Of a stretch of 17,775 nucleotides of DNA, positions 1 to 7,546 are shown in pieces; the stretch's first letter is position 1; every line of letters begins with the position of its first letter. Origin of the DNA: Pseudomonas sp. GTDB lineage: Bacteria; Pseudomonadota; Gammaproteobacteria; Pseudomonadales; Pseudomonadaceae. The stretch is taken from assembly GCA_029239415.1 (NCBI GenBank), contig JAQZAY010000046.1, positions 1 to 17,775 on the forward strand. The letters are read 5' to 3'. Under the pieces are notes generated by a model, which was not told the DNA's origin, made no database searches, and saw only the letters and a list, made by a program, of their open reading frames with translations. Made by a program: the position numbers and the translations under genes.

Positions 1-40
1 CCAGCCATTCCTGGGTTTCGACGGGATCGAGGTCTTGCAT
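1..40 (-). CDS. aceE: Pyruvate dehydrogenase E1 component, N-terminal fragment (partial)
   Basis: Only the first 13 codons lie in the window; the gene continues past the left edge. The translation MQDLDPVETQEWL matches the N-terminus I recall for Pseudomonas AceE, the thiamine-diphosphate E1 subunit that decarboxylates pyruvate and passes the acetyl group to the E2 lipoyl domain. On the minus strand a GGAG Shine-Dalgarno sits 6 nt before the ATG, which supports this start. The frame stays open upstream, but I see no better start codon with a ribosome site. The gene is divergent from glnE, as I recall for Pseudomonas. The identification rests on a short peptide plus position, so it is good but not absolute. 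Confidence 0.85.
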   Translation of the reverse strand, partial: MQDLDPVETQEWL

Positions 41-149
41 GGCTTGCTCCAGGGCGGAAAGGCTTCCAGAATCGGTTGCCTGAGTTTGCGACTGGCCTTT
101 TGGGCAGACGTCATGAATTCTTGGATTACCGGAGTGTGATCCGGCGCCG

Positions 150-164
150 TGTAGTTTTACTACA
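150..164. promoter_or_regulatory. Palindromic operator-like site 1 (GntR/FadR type)
   Basis: TGTAGTTTTACTACA is a perfect palindrome with 6-base arms around TTT. It fits the T-N-G-T-N3-A-C-N-A pattern typical of operators for FadR-subfamily GntR regulators such as PdhR and LldR. It lies 110 bases upstream of the aceE start, a plausible position for control of the pyruvate dehydrogenase genes. The regulator identity is inference. An effect on glnE, 260 bases away on the other side, is less likely. Confidence 0.6.
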
Positions 165-179
165 AATGCTCTCGCATTT
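164..179. repeat. Short perfect inverted repeat between the two operator-like sites
   Basis: AAATGC and GCATTT flank the four bases TCTC, giving a 16-base perfect inverted repeat. It shares its first base with operator-like site 1 and lies between the two sites. It could be a further protein-binding site or a small stem in a transcript. Nothing in the sequence decides between these. Confidence 0.45.
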
Positions 180-202
180 CATGCTTTTGCAGTTTGGGGG
201 TA

Positions 203-215
203 GTAGTAAAACTAC
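203..215. promoter_or_regulatory. Palindromic operator-like site 2 (GntR/FadR type)
   Basis: GTAGTAAAACTAC has 5-base arms around AAA. Bases 203-216 are the exact reverse complement of 150-163, so the two sites form one large 14-base inverted pair. Their equivalent positions are 53 bases apart, close to five helical turns, which would place two bound dimers on the same DNA face. Such pairs often serve cooperative or looping repression. This is read from the sequence; binding is inferred. Confidence 0.6.
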
Positions 216-216
216 A

Positions 217-423
217 GGAAAGCGGCTTATGGCCGCCACCCGGGTTGTGAGGAAAAACGATACCGGTGGTGAAGAACGGCTTGTCTGCGGGTGATTCTTG
301 ATGTTTACCGCTATTAATCCAGTCATTTCAGCTATAAATAACTTTTGTACGACAGTCCAGCCGTGGTCCGGTCCCCCCTTGGCCGCCTCAAACCCTCACC
401 TACTCGCCGATCAAGGATAGACC
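217..423 (+). promoter_or_regulatory. glnE upstream region with weak promoter-like element
   Basis: No credible gene lies here: the small open frames have no ribosome site and no protein-like composition. The stretch around 310-350 is unusually AT-rich for this genome and includes TATAAA at 333-338, a possible -10 element for glnE. I find no convincing -35 at the right spacing, so the promoter assignment is weak. At the right end AAGGA lies 6 nt before the glnE ATG, a good ribosome-binding site. Confidence 0.3.
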
Positions 424-3360
424 ATGCGCCTGCCTTTGCCGTCCGATCTGCCGACTGCCCTCAAGCCACTGCTCGCCCACAATGAACAGTCATTGCGTGA
501 AGCGCTGGGCGCTCATCCCGGGCTCGACCTGGCATCCTGGAGCCCGCTGCACCGTGCCCGATTCGACCAGGTTGCCGCCGCCAGCGAGTTTGTCCTTGGC
601 CAGGCAGTGCGCGAGCCGGATGTGCTGTTCCAGCTGGCCGCCAGCGGCGAGCTCGACCGCAGCTTCGCGCCCGGGGAGTTGTGCGCCCAGGTGGCCGCGG
701 CGGTCCAGGCGGCACAGAGCGAGGACGAGCTGGCGCGCAACCTGCGCCGCGAGCGCAACCGCCAGCAGGTGCGCATCATCTGGCGCGACCTGACCCGCCA
801 GGCCGACCTGCGCGAGACCTGCCGCGACCTGTCGGACCTTGCCGATGCCGCGATCGACCAGGCCTACCAGTGGCTGTACCCGCGCCATTGCCAGCAGTTC
901 GGCACCCCTATCGGCCACCGCAGCGGCCTGGCCCAGCACCTGGTGGTGCTGGGCATGGGCAAGCTGGGCGCGGTGGAGCTGAACCTGTCGTCGGACATCG
1001 ACCTGATCTTCGCTTTTCCAGAGGCCGGCGAGACCACGGGGGTCAAGCGCGCGCTCGACAACCAGGAGTTCTTCACCCGCCTCGGCCAGCGACTGATCAA
1101 GGCACTGGACCCGGTCACCGTCGATGGCTTCGTCTTCCGGGTCGACATGCGCCTGCGTCCTTATGGCTCGGCGGGCGCGCTGGTGCTGAGCTTCAGCGCG
1201 CTCGAGCACTACTACCAGGACCAGGGCCGCGACTGGGAACGCTACGCCATGATCAAGGCGCGCGTGGTCGCTGGCGACCAGGCGGCCGGGGCGCAATTGC
1301 AGGACATGCTCAAGCCTTTCGTCTACCGGCGCTACCTGGACTTCTCGGCCATCGAGGCGCTGCGCACCATGAAGCAGCTGATCCAGCAGGAAGTGCGGCG
1401 CAAGGGCATGGCCGACAATATCAAGCTCGGCGCCGGTGGCATCCGCGAGGTGGAATTCATCGCCCAGGCCTTCCAGCTGATCCATGGCGGACGCGACCTG
1501 AGCCTGCAGCAGCGCCCGCTGCTCAAGGTGCTGGCAACCCTCGAAGGCCAGGGCTACCTGCCGCCTGCGGTCATCGCCGAGCTGCGCGAGGGCTACGAGT
1601 TCCTGCGCTACACCGAGCACGCGATCCAGGCCATCGCCGACCGCCAGACGCAGATGCTGCCCGAAGGCGACCTCGACCGCGCGCGCGTCGCCTTCATGCT
1701 CGGCTTTGCCGACTGGGACAGCTTCCATGCCCAGCTCATGCACTGGCGCGGGCGCATCGACTGGCACTTCCGCCAGGTCATCGCCGACCCGGATGAAGAG
1801 GAGTGCGAGGATGGCGAGCTGGTGGTCGGTGGCGAATGGTCACCGTTGTGGGAGCAGGCCCAGGACGAAGAGGCCGCTGGCCGCCAGTTGCAGGAAGCCG
1901 GTTTCGCCGACGCCGCCAAGGCCCTGCGCCAGCTCGCCGGCCTGCGTGCGAGCCCGGCGCTGCGCTCGATGCAGCGCATTGGCCGTGAGCGGCTCGACGC
2001 GTTCATTCCACGGCTGCTGGCCCAGGCCGTCGAGCACGACGATCCGGACCTGGTGCTCGAGCGCGTATTGCCACTTGTCGAAGCGGTGGCGCGGCGCTCG
2101 GCCTACCTTGTGCTGCTGACCGAGAACCCCGGCGCGCTGCGCCGGCTGCTGACCCTGTGCGCGGCCAGCCCATGGATCGCCGAGCAGATCACTCGCTTCC
2201 CGCTGCTGCTCGACGAGCTGCTCAACGAAGGCCGGCTGTTCAGCCCGCCGCTGGCGCCCGAGCTTGCCAGCGAGCTGCGCGAGCGCCTGACACGCATCCC
2301 CGAGGACGACCTCGAGCAGCAGATGGAAGCCCTGCGCCACTTCAAGCTGGCCCACAGCCTGCGCGTGGCGGCTTCGGAGATCACCGGCAACCTGCCGTTG
2401 ATGAAAGTCAGCGACTACCTGACCTGGCTCGCCGAGGCCATTCTTGACCAGGTGCTGGCCCTGGCCTGGCGCCAGACCGTGGTGCGCCACGGCCAGCCCA
2501 GGCGCAGCGACGGCAGCCTGTGCGACCCGGGCTTCGTGATCGTCGGTTATGGCAAGGTCGGCGGCATCGAGCTGGGCCACGGCTCGGACCTGGATCTTGT
2601 GTTCATCCACGATGGCGATCCGCAGGCCGAGACCGACGGCGCCAAGCCCATCGACAGCGCGCAGTTCTATACCCGCCTGGGGCAGCGCATCATTCACCTG
2701 CTGACCACCCAGACCAACTCCGGGCAGCTCTATGACGTGGACATGCGCCTGCGGCCGTCGGGCGCGGCCGGGTTGCTGGTCAGCTCGCTGGGCGCCTTCG
2801 ATCGCTACCAGCAGAACGAGGCCTGGACCTGGGAGCACCAGGCCCTGGTGCGGGCGCGGGTTCTGGTCGGCTGCCCGCAGGTGGCCAGCGCCTTCGAGAG
2901 CGTGCGCGCCCAGGTGCTGGGCAGGGTCCGCGACCTGGACAAGCTGCGCGCCGAGGTGAGCGAGATGCGCGCCAGGATGCGCGGCAGCCTGGGCACCCGG
3001 ATCACCGCGGCGGGGACCGCGGCCAATGCCTTCGAGCCAGGCATGCCGTTCGACATCAAGCAGGATGCCGGAGGGATCGTCGACATCGAGTTCATGGTGC
3101 AGTATGCGGCGCTTGCCTGGTCGCACGACCACCCCGAGCTGCTGCGCTGGACCGACAATATCCGCATCCTCGAAGAGCTCGAGCAGGCCGGGCTCATGCC
3201 CGCCAGCGATGCGATACTGCTGCGCGAGGTGTACAAGGCGTTTCGCTCGGCCTCGCACCGCCAGGCCTTGCAGAAGCAGGCAGGGGTGATCGATGCGGCG
3301 CAGTTCGCCGACGAGCGCCGCGAAGTGCGGCGGATCTGGGCGGAGCTTGGATTGAGCTGA
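424..3360 (+). CDS. glnE: Bifunctional glutamine synthetase adenylyltransferase / adenylyl-removing enzyme
   Basis: GlnE attaches AMP to a tyrosine of glutamine synthetase and removes it by phosphorolysis, tuning ammonia assimilation in response to PII and glutamine. The 978-residue product has the family's two nucleotidyltransferase halves. The N-terminal removase motif has G177, G179 and K180, followed by the acidic pair D191/D193. The C-terminal transferase motif has G710 and K711, followed by D722/D724. Both catalytic pairs are intact, so both activities should be present. The ATG follows AAGGA at 6 nt. The gene is divergent from aceE. I recall ilvE next to glnE in P. aeruginosa; here waaF follows after 150 bases, as I recall for P. 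putida. Identification is very secure. Confidence 0.98.
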   Translation: MRLPLPSDLPTALKPLLAHNEQSLREALGAHPGLDLASWSPLHRARFDQVAAASEFVLGQAVREPDVLFQLAASGELDRSFAPGELCAQVAAAVQAAQSEDELARNLRRERNRQQVRIIWRDLTRQADLRETCRDLSDLADAAIDQAYQWLYPRHCQQFGTPIGHRSGLAQHLVVLGMGKLGAVELNLSSDIDLIFAFPEAGETTGVKRALDNQEFFTRLGQRLIKALDPVTVDGFVFRVDMRLRPYGSAGALVLSFSALEHYYQDQGRDWERYAMIKARVVAGDQAAGAQLQDMLKPFVYRRYLDFSAIEALRTMKQLIQQEVRRKGMADNIKLGAGGIREVEFIAQAFQLIHGGRDLSLQQRPLLKVLATLEGQGYLPPAVIAELREGYEFLRYTEHAIQAIADRQTQMLPEGDLDRARVAFMLGFADWDSFHAQLMHWRGRIDWHFRQVIADPDEEECEDGELVVGGEWSPLWEQAQDEEAAGRQLQEAGFADAAKALRQLAGLRASPALRSMQRIGRERLDAFIPRLLAQAVEHDDPDLVLERVLPLVEAVARRSAYLVLLTENPGALRRLLTLCAASPWIAEQITRFPLLLDELLNEGRLFSPPLAPELASELRERLTRIPEDDLEQQMEALRHFKLAHSLRVAASEITGNLPLMKVSDYLTWLAEAILDQVLALAWRQTVVRHGQPRRSDGSLCDPGFVIVGYGKVGGIELGHGSDLDLVFIHDGDPQAETDGAKPIDSAQFYTRLGQRIIHLLTTQTNSGQLYDVDMRLRPSGAAGLLVSSLGAFDRYQQNEAWTWEHQALVRARVLVGCPQVASAFESVRAQVLGRVRDLDKLRAEVSEMRARMRGSLGTRITAAGTAANAFEPGMPFDIKQDAGGIVDIEFMVQYAALAWSHDHPELLRWTDNIRILEELEQAGLMPASDAILLREVYKAFRSASHRQALQKQAGVIDAAQFADERREVRRIWAELGLS

Positions 3361-3419
3361 CCCAGCAGGGTCATGATGACAAGGCCCGCCATGCCCCAAC
3401 TGCCCCCCGCAAGGCCCCG

Positions 3420-3453
3420 TGGTACACTGCCCGCCACATAGCCTGAATATAAA
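3420..3453 (+). promoter_or_regulatory. Candidate promoter(s) for the LPS core operon
   Basis: TGGTACACT at 3420-3428 looks like an extended -10 element (TGN then TACACT), with a weak -35-like CTGCCC about 17 bases upstream. A second -10 candidate, TATAAA, is at 3448-3453, with no clear -35. This is the only gap (150 bases) before seven gapless genes, so the operon promoter is expected here. Which element is used cannot be decided by eye. Confidence 0.4.
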
Positions 3454-3455
3454 GA

Positions 3456-3491
3456 GGGGAGGCCAGGTTGACCTGTCGCCTGCGCCTCCCC
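3456..3491 (+). promoter_or_regulatory. Inverted repeat in the waaF leader
   Basis: GGGGAGGC (3456-3463) and GCCTCCCC (3484-3491) form a perfect 8-base, GC-rich stem. Directly inside lies a second inverted repeat, CAGGT/ACCTG (3464-3468 and 3471-3475), around TG. The stem ends 19 bases before the waaF ATG. In RNA it would be a stable 5' leader hairpin, and if the 3448-3453 element is the -10 it would sit almost at the transcript's start. No T-run follows, so it is not a typical intrinsic terminator. It could be a leader stabiliser or a regulatory site. Confidence 0.5.
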
Positions 3492-3510
3492 GGCCGTTTC
3501 TGGATAAAGC

Positions 3511-4560
3511 ATGAGAATTCTGATCATTGGGCCTAGCTGGGTAGGCGACATGGTGATGGCGCAAACCCTGTTCCAGTGCCTGAAACACCGTCACCCCGAA
3601 TGCGTGATCGACGTGCTGGCGCCCGAGTGGAGCCGGCCGATCCTCGAGCGCATGCCCGAGGTGCGCAAGGCCTTGAGCTTTCCGCTCGGCCATGGCGCGC
3701 TGGAACTGGGCACGCGCCGGCGCATCGGCAAGTCGCTGACGGGCCAGTACGACCAGGCGATCCTGCTGCCCAACTCGCTGAAGTCGGCGCTCGTGCCGTT
3801 TTTCGCCGGCATTGCCCGGCGCACCGGCTGGCGCGGCGAGATGCGCTGGGGCCTGCTCAATGACGTGCGCAAGCTGGACAAGGCTCGCTACCCGCTGATG
3901 ATCGAGCGCTTCATGGCGCTGGCCTACCCGGACGGCACCGACCTGCCCACGCCTTACCCACGCCCGCGGCTGCGCATCGAAAACCAGAGCCGTGACGCGG
4001 CCCTGGCCAAGTTCGGCCTGGCCCTGGACCGCCCGGTACTGGCGCTTTGCCCGGGCGCCGAGTTCGGCGAGTCCAAGCGCTGGCCCGCCGAGCACTATGC
4101 CCAGGTCGCCGAGGCGAAGATCCGCGAAGGCTGGCAGGTCTGGCTGTTCGGCTCGAAAAAGGACCACCCGGTCGGCGAGTCGATCCGCGACCGGCTGATC
4201 CCGGGCCTGCGCGAAGAGTCCGTCAACCTCAGCGGCGAGACCTCGCTGGCCGAGGCCATCGACCTGATGTCCTGCGCTGAGGCCGTGGTGTCCAACGATT
4301 CGGGCCTGATGCACGTGGCCGCTGCCCTCGATCGCCCGCTGGTGGCGGTCTACGGCTCGACCTCGCCGGGCTTCACCCCGCCGCTGGCCGAACAGGTCGA
4401 GGTCGTGCGCCTGGGCCTGGAGTGCAGCCCGTGCTTCGATCGCACCTGCCGCTTCGGCCATTACAACTGCCTGCGCCTGCTGGAGCCCGAGGCCGTGATC
4501 ACGGCCCTGCGGCGTCTGGACAGGCCGGGGCTGATCGATGTCCTGACCGAGGTCGACTAA
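3511..4560 (+). CDS. waaF: ADP-heptose:LPS heptosyltransferase II
   Basis: WaaF adds the second L-glycero-D-manno-heptose to heptose I of the inner core, at the cytoplasmic face of the inner membrane. The 349-residue product is a GT9-family protein of normal length. It starts with the acceptor-side motif MRILIIGPSWVGDMVMAQ. The central segment has CPGAEFGESKRWP, and the C-terminal nucleotide-sugar site has NDSGLMHVAAAL followed by VAVYGSTSP. Order before waaC is the usual Pseudomonas arrangement. The ATG is the only good start, although its Shine-Dalgarno is weak (GGATAAAG just upstream). It is the first gene of the compact operon. Confidence 0.96.
   Translation: MRILIIGPSWVGDMVMAQTLFQCLKHRHPECVIDVLAPEWSRPILERMPEVRKALSFPLGHGALELGTRRRIGKSLTGQYDQAILLPNSLKSALVPFFAGIARRTGWRGEMRWGLLNDVRKLDKARYPLMIERFMALAYPDGTDLPTPYPRPRLRIENQSRDAALAKFGLALDRPVLALCPGAEFGESKRWPAEHYAQVAEAKIREGWQVWLFGSKKDHPVGESIRDRLIPGLREESVNLSGETSLAEAIDLMSCAEAVVSNDSGLMHVAAALDRPLVAVYGSTSPGFTPPLAEQVEVVRLGLECSPCFDRTCRFGHYNCLRLLEPEAVITALRRLDRPGLIDVLTEVD
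4549..4552 (+). promoter_or_regulatory. Ribosome-binding site that supports the GTG start of waaC
   Basis: GAGG lies inside the last codons of waaF, 8 nt before the GTG that directly follows the waaF TAA. It supports the unusual start codon and implies that ribosomes pass from waaF to waaC. Confidence 0.6.
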
Positions 4561-5619
4561 GTGCGGGTACTGATCGTCAAGACTTCGTCCCTGGGCGATG
4601 TGATTCACACCCTGCCGGCGCTCACCGATGCCGCCCGCGCCCTCCCGGGCATCCGTTTCGACTGGGTGGTCGAAGAGGGTTTTGCCGAAATCCCCAGTTG
4701 GCACCCGGCGGTCGACCAGGTGATCCCGGTGGCCATCCGCCGCTGGCGCAAGCATTTCTGGCAGACCCTCAAGAGCGGCGAGTGGCGCCAGTTCAAGCAG
4801 CGCCTGCGCGAGCGCCAGTATGATCTGGTCATCGATGCCCAGGGCCTGGTCAAGTCGGCCTGGCTGACCCGCTATGTCAAGGCACCGGTGGCCGGGCTGG
4901 ACCGTTACTCCGCCCGCGAGGGCTGGGCCAGCCGATTCTACGACCGGCCCTTGTCGGTTGCCGTCGGCCAGCATGCCGTCGAGCGGGTGCGCACGCTGTT
5001 CGCCCTGGCCCTGGCCTACGACCTGCCCGAAGGACTGGGCGACTACGGCCTCGACCTGGACCGCCTGCAACTGCCGCCCGCGGCGCCCTATGTGGTGTTC
5101 CTGCACGGCACCACCTGGGCCACCAAGCACTGGCCCGAGGCTTATTGGCGCGAGCTGGCCGAACGCATGGGGCCAAAAGGCCTGCAGGTGCGCCTGCCCT
5201 GGGGCAACCCGGCCGAGCAGGCGCGCGCCGAGCGCATCGCCAAGGGCCTGGACCACTGCCAGGTACTGCCCAGGTTGAACCTGGCGGGCGTCGCCAGGGT
5301 GCTCGCTGCCGCCAAGGCCTGCGTGGCCGTGGACACGGGCCTGGGCCACCTGGCGGCGGCGCTGGATGTACCGACCGTGTCGTTGTACGGCCCCACCAAC
5401 CCGGGCCTGACCGGCGCCTACGGCAAGTCCCAGGTGCACCAGGCCAGCAGCTTTCCCTGCGCGCCCTGCATGCAGAAGAAATGCACCTACAAGCCGAGCG
5501 CCGAGGACCTGCGCCGGTACGATCTCAAACGCGAGTGGCCGCTGTGCTTCACTCGCCTGAATCCCGAGCATGTGGCGAGCCGCTTGAGCGCGTTGCTGCT
5601 GGCTGAGGATGTCCGTTGA
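4561..5619 (+). CDS. waaC: ADP-heptose:LPS heptosyltransferase I
   Basis: WaaC transfers the first heptose from ADP-heptose to Kdo2-lipid A. The 352-residue product is GT9 family. It begins RVLIVKTSSLGDVIHTLPA, containing the conserved SLGD segment with the probable catalytic aspartate. Its nucleotide-sugar site shows FLHGTTWATKHWPE and then DTGLGHLAAAL with SLYGPTNPGLTG. The start is GTG immediately after the waaF stop, supported by an upstream GAGG. The C-terminal region contains a small cysteine cluster (CAPCMQKKC), also seen in simpler form in WaaF, whose role I cannot assign. The stop overlaps the waaG start by one base. Confidence 0.96.
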   Translation: MRVLIVKTSSLGDVIHTLPALTDAARALPGIRFDWVVEEGFAEIPSWHPAVDQVIPVAIRRWRKHFWQTLKSGEWRQFKQRLRERQYDLVIDAQGLVKSAWLTRYVKAPVAGLDRYSAREGWASRFYDRPLSVAVGQHAVERVRTLFALALAYDLPEGLGDYGLDLDRLQLPPAAPYVVFLHGTTWATKHWPEAYWRELAERMGPKGLQVRLPWGNPAEQARAERIAKGLDHCQVLPRLNLAGVARVLAAAKACVAVDTGLGHLAAALDVPTVSLYGPTNPGLTGAYGKSQVHQASSFPCAPCMQKKCTYKPSAEDLRRYDLKREWPLCFTRLNPEHVASRLSALLLAEDVR

Positions 5620-6743
5620 TGCAACTGGCTTTCGTGCTGTACAAGTATTTCCCCTTCGGTGGCCTGCAACGCGATTTCATGCGCATTGCCCTGGAATGCC
5701 AGAAGCGGGGCCACCAGATCCGCGTCTACACGCTGATCTGGGAGGGTGACGTTCCGCCTGGCTTCGAGGTGCTGGTGGCGCCGGTCAAGGCGCTGTCCAA
5801 CCATCGGCGCAACGAAAAGCTCAGCGCCTGGATGGCGGCGGACCTGGCCCAGCGCCCGGTCGACCGGCTGATCGGCTTCAACAAGATGCCGGGCCTGGAT
5901 GTCTACTACGCCGCCGACGGCTGCTTCGAGGACAAGGCGCAGAACCTGCGCCACAGCCTGTACCGCCGCTGGGGCCGCTACCGGCACTTCGCCGAGTACG
6001 AGCGCGCGGTGTTCGCCAAGGACGCCCGCACCGAGATCCTGATGATCTCCGAGGTGCAGCAGCCACTGTTCATCAAGCACTACGGCACGCCGATCGAGCG
6101 CTTCCACCTGCTGCCGCCCGGCATTTCCCAGGACCGTCGCGCGCCGGCCAATGCCGCGCAGATCCGCGCGCAGTTTCGCGAGGAGTTCGGCCTGGGCGCT
6201 GACGACCTGCTGCTGGTGCAGATCGGCTCGGGCTTCAAGACCAAGGGCGTGGACCGCAGCCTCAAGGCGCTCGCGGCCCTGCCGGCGACGCTGCGCAAGC
6301 GAGCGCGGCTGATGGTCATCGGCCAGGACGACCCCAAGGTGTTCAAGCTGCAGAGCGCGGCCCTGGGCCTGGGCGAGCAGGTGCAGTTCCTCAAGGGCCG
6401 CAGCGATATCCCGCGGTTCCTGCTGGGCGCCGACCTGCTGATCCACCCGGCCTACAACGAAAACACCGGCACCGTGCTGCTCGAAGCCCTGGTCGCCGGC
6501 CTGCCGGTGCTGGTCTCGGCAGTGTGCGGCTACGCCCACTACATTGCCGAGGCCGACAGTGGCCTGGTGCTCGACGACCCGTTCGAGCAAGAGCAGCTCA
6601 ACCGCTACCTGCAGCGCATGCTCGAAGAGGACCAGGCCCGTGCTGGCTGGAGCCGCAACGGGCTGGCGTTCGCGGACAGCGCCGACCTGTACAGCATGCC
6701 GCAGCATGCCGCCGACGTTATCCTGGCTCCGGAGCGCGCATGA
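5619..6743 (+). CDS. waaG: LPS core glycosyltransferase WaaG (GT4 family)
   Basis: WaaG adds the first hexose of the outer core to a heptose of the inner core; the donor in pseudomonads may be UDP-GalNAc rather than UDP-glucose, which sequence alone does not settle. The 374-residue product starts MQLAFVLYKYFPFGGLQRD, typical of WaaG. It carries a GT-B C-terminal domain with the donor-binding segment HPAYNENTGTVLLEAL, whose E-x7-E pattern is characteristic of GT4 retaining enzymes. I chose the ATG at 5619 over the in-frame TTG just before it. The ATG overlaps the waaC stop as TGATG, with GAGG about 10 nt upstream. The 3' end overlaps waaP by 4 nt (ATGA). Confidence 0.95.
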   Translation: MQLAFVLYKYFPFGGLQRDFMRIALECQKRGHQIRVYTLIWEGDVPPGFEVLVAPVKALSNHRRNEKLSAWMAADLAQRPVDRLIGFNKMPGLDVYYAADGCFEDKAQNLRHSLYRRWGRYRHFAEYERAVFAKDARTEILMISEVQQPLFIKHYGTPIERFHLLPPGISQDRRAPANAAQIRAQFREEFGLGADDLLLVQIGSGFKTKGVDRSLKALAALPATLRKRARLMVIGQDDPKVFKLQSAALGLGEQVQFLKGRSDIPRFLLGADLLIHPAYNENTGTVLLEALVAGLPVLVSAVCGYAHYIAEADSGLVLDDPFEQEQLNRYLQRMLEEDQARAGWSRNGLAFADSADLYSMPQHAADVILAPERA

Positions 6744-7546
6744 AACTGACATTGGCCGAACCCTTCAAGCGCCTGTGGGCCCAGCGCGACGCCTTCGAGG
6801 CGGTCGAGGCCCTGCAGGGCGAGGTGTACCGCGAGCTGGAAGGCCGCCGTACCTTGCGCACCGAGGTCCAGGGCAAGGGCTACTTCGTCAAGATCCACCG
6901 CGGCATCGGCTGGGGCGAGATCTTCAAGAACCTGTTCACCGCCAAGCTGCCGGTGCTCGGTGCCGGCCAGGAATGGCGAGCCATCGAGCGCCTGCACCAG
7001 GCCGGCGTGCCGACCATGACCGCCGTGGCCTATGGCGAGCGCGGCAGCAACCCGGCGGCGCAGCATTCGTTCATCGTCACCGAAGAGCTGGCGCCGACCG
7101 TCAGCCTGGAGGATTTCAGCCTGGACTGGGTTCGCCAGCCGCCCGCGCCACGCCTCAAGCGTGCGCTGATCGCCGAGGTGGCGAAGATGACCGGCACCAT
7201 GCACCGTGCCGGGGTCAACCACCGCGACTGCTATATCTGCCATTTCCTGCTGCACACCGACCGGCCGGTGACGGCCGACGACTTCAGGCTGTCGCTGATC
7301 GACCTGCACCGCGCCCAGACCCGGCCAAGCATCTCGCGGCGCTGGCGCGACAAGGACCTGGCGGCGCTGTACTTCTCGGCGCTCGACATCGGCCTGACCC
7401 GGCGCGACAAGCTGCGCTTCCTGCGTGGCTATTTCCAGCAGCCGCTGCGCCGGGTACTCGGCGAGGAAGCCGCCTTGCTCGGTTGGCTCGAAGGCAAGGC
7501 GCAAAGGCTCTATGAGCGTAAGCAACGGTATGGGGATGCGCTCTGA
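6740..7546 (+). CDS. waaP: LPS heptose I kinase WaaP
   Basis: WaaP phosphorylates heptose I of the inner core. These phosphates allow divalent-cation cross-linking of LPS, and in P. aeruginosa the gene is reported essential and the protein has tyrosine-kinase activity. The 268-residue product has the atypical kinase fold. It shows VKIHR with K51, a lysine at 69, the catalytic loop HRDCYICHF with D163, and the metal-binding IDLHRAQ. D163 falls at the number I recall for the P. aeruginosa catalytic aspartate, so the start at 6740 is well supported. GGAG precedes the ATG by 5 nt. An extended upstream frame exists but lies inside waaG. Both ends overlap their neighbours. Confidence 0.96.
   Translation: MKLTLAEPFKRLWAQRDAFEAVEALQGEVYRELEGRRTLRTEVQGKGYFVKIHRGIGWGEIFKNLFTAKLPVLGAGQEWRAIERLHQAGVPTMTAVAYGERGSNPAAQHSFIVTEELAPTVSLEDFSLDWVRQPPAPRLKRALIAEVAKMTGTMHRAGVNHRDCYICHFLLHTDRPVTADDFRLSLIDLHRAQTRPSISRRWRDKDLAALYFSALDIGLTRRDKLRFLRGYFQQPLRRVLGEEAALLGWLEGKAQRLYERKQRYGDAL

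Noticed and set aside
76..326. Small frames on both strands in the aceE-glnE intergenic region
   Set aside because: They have no credible ribosome site, overlap the palindromic operators and give non-protein-like sequences.
1840..5571. Open frame of over 1,200 codons on the minus strand, opposite glnE, waaF and waaC
   Set aside because: It lies antisense to three securely identified genes, has low-complexity composition rich in Ala, Gln, Gly and Leu, and matches no family I know. High GC with few stop codons in the opposite frame explains it.
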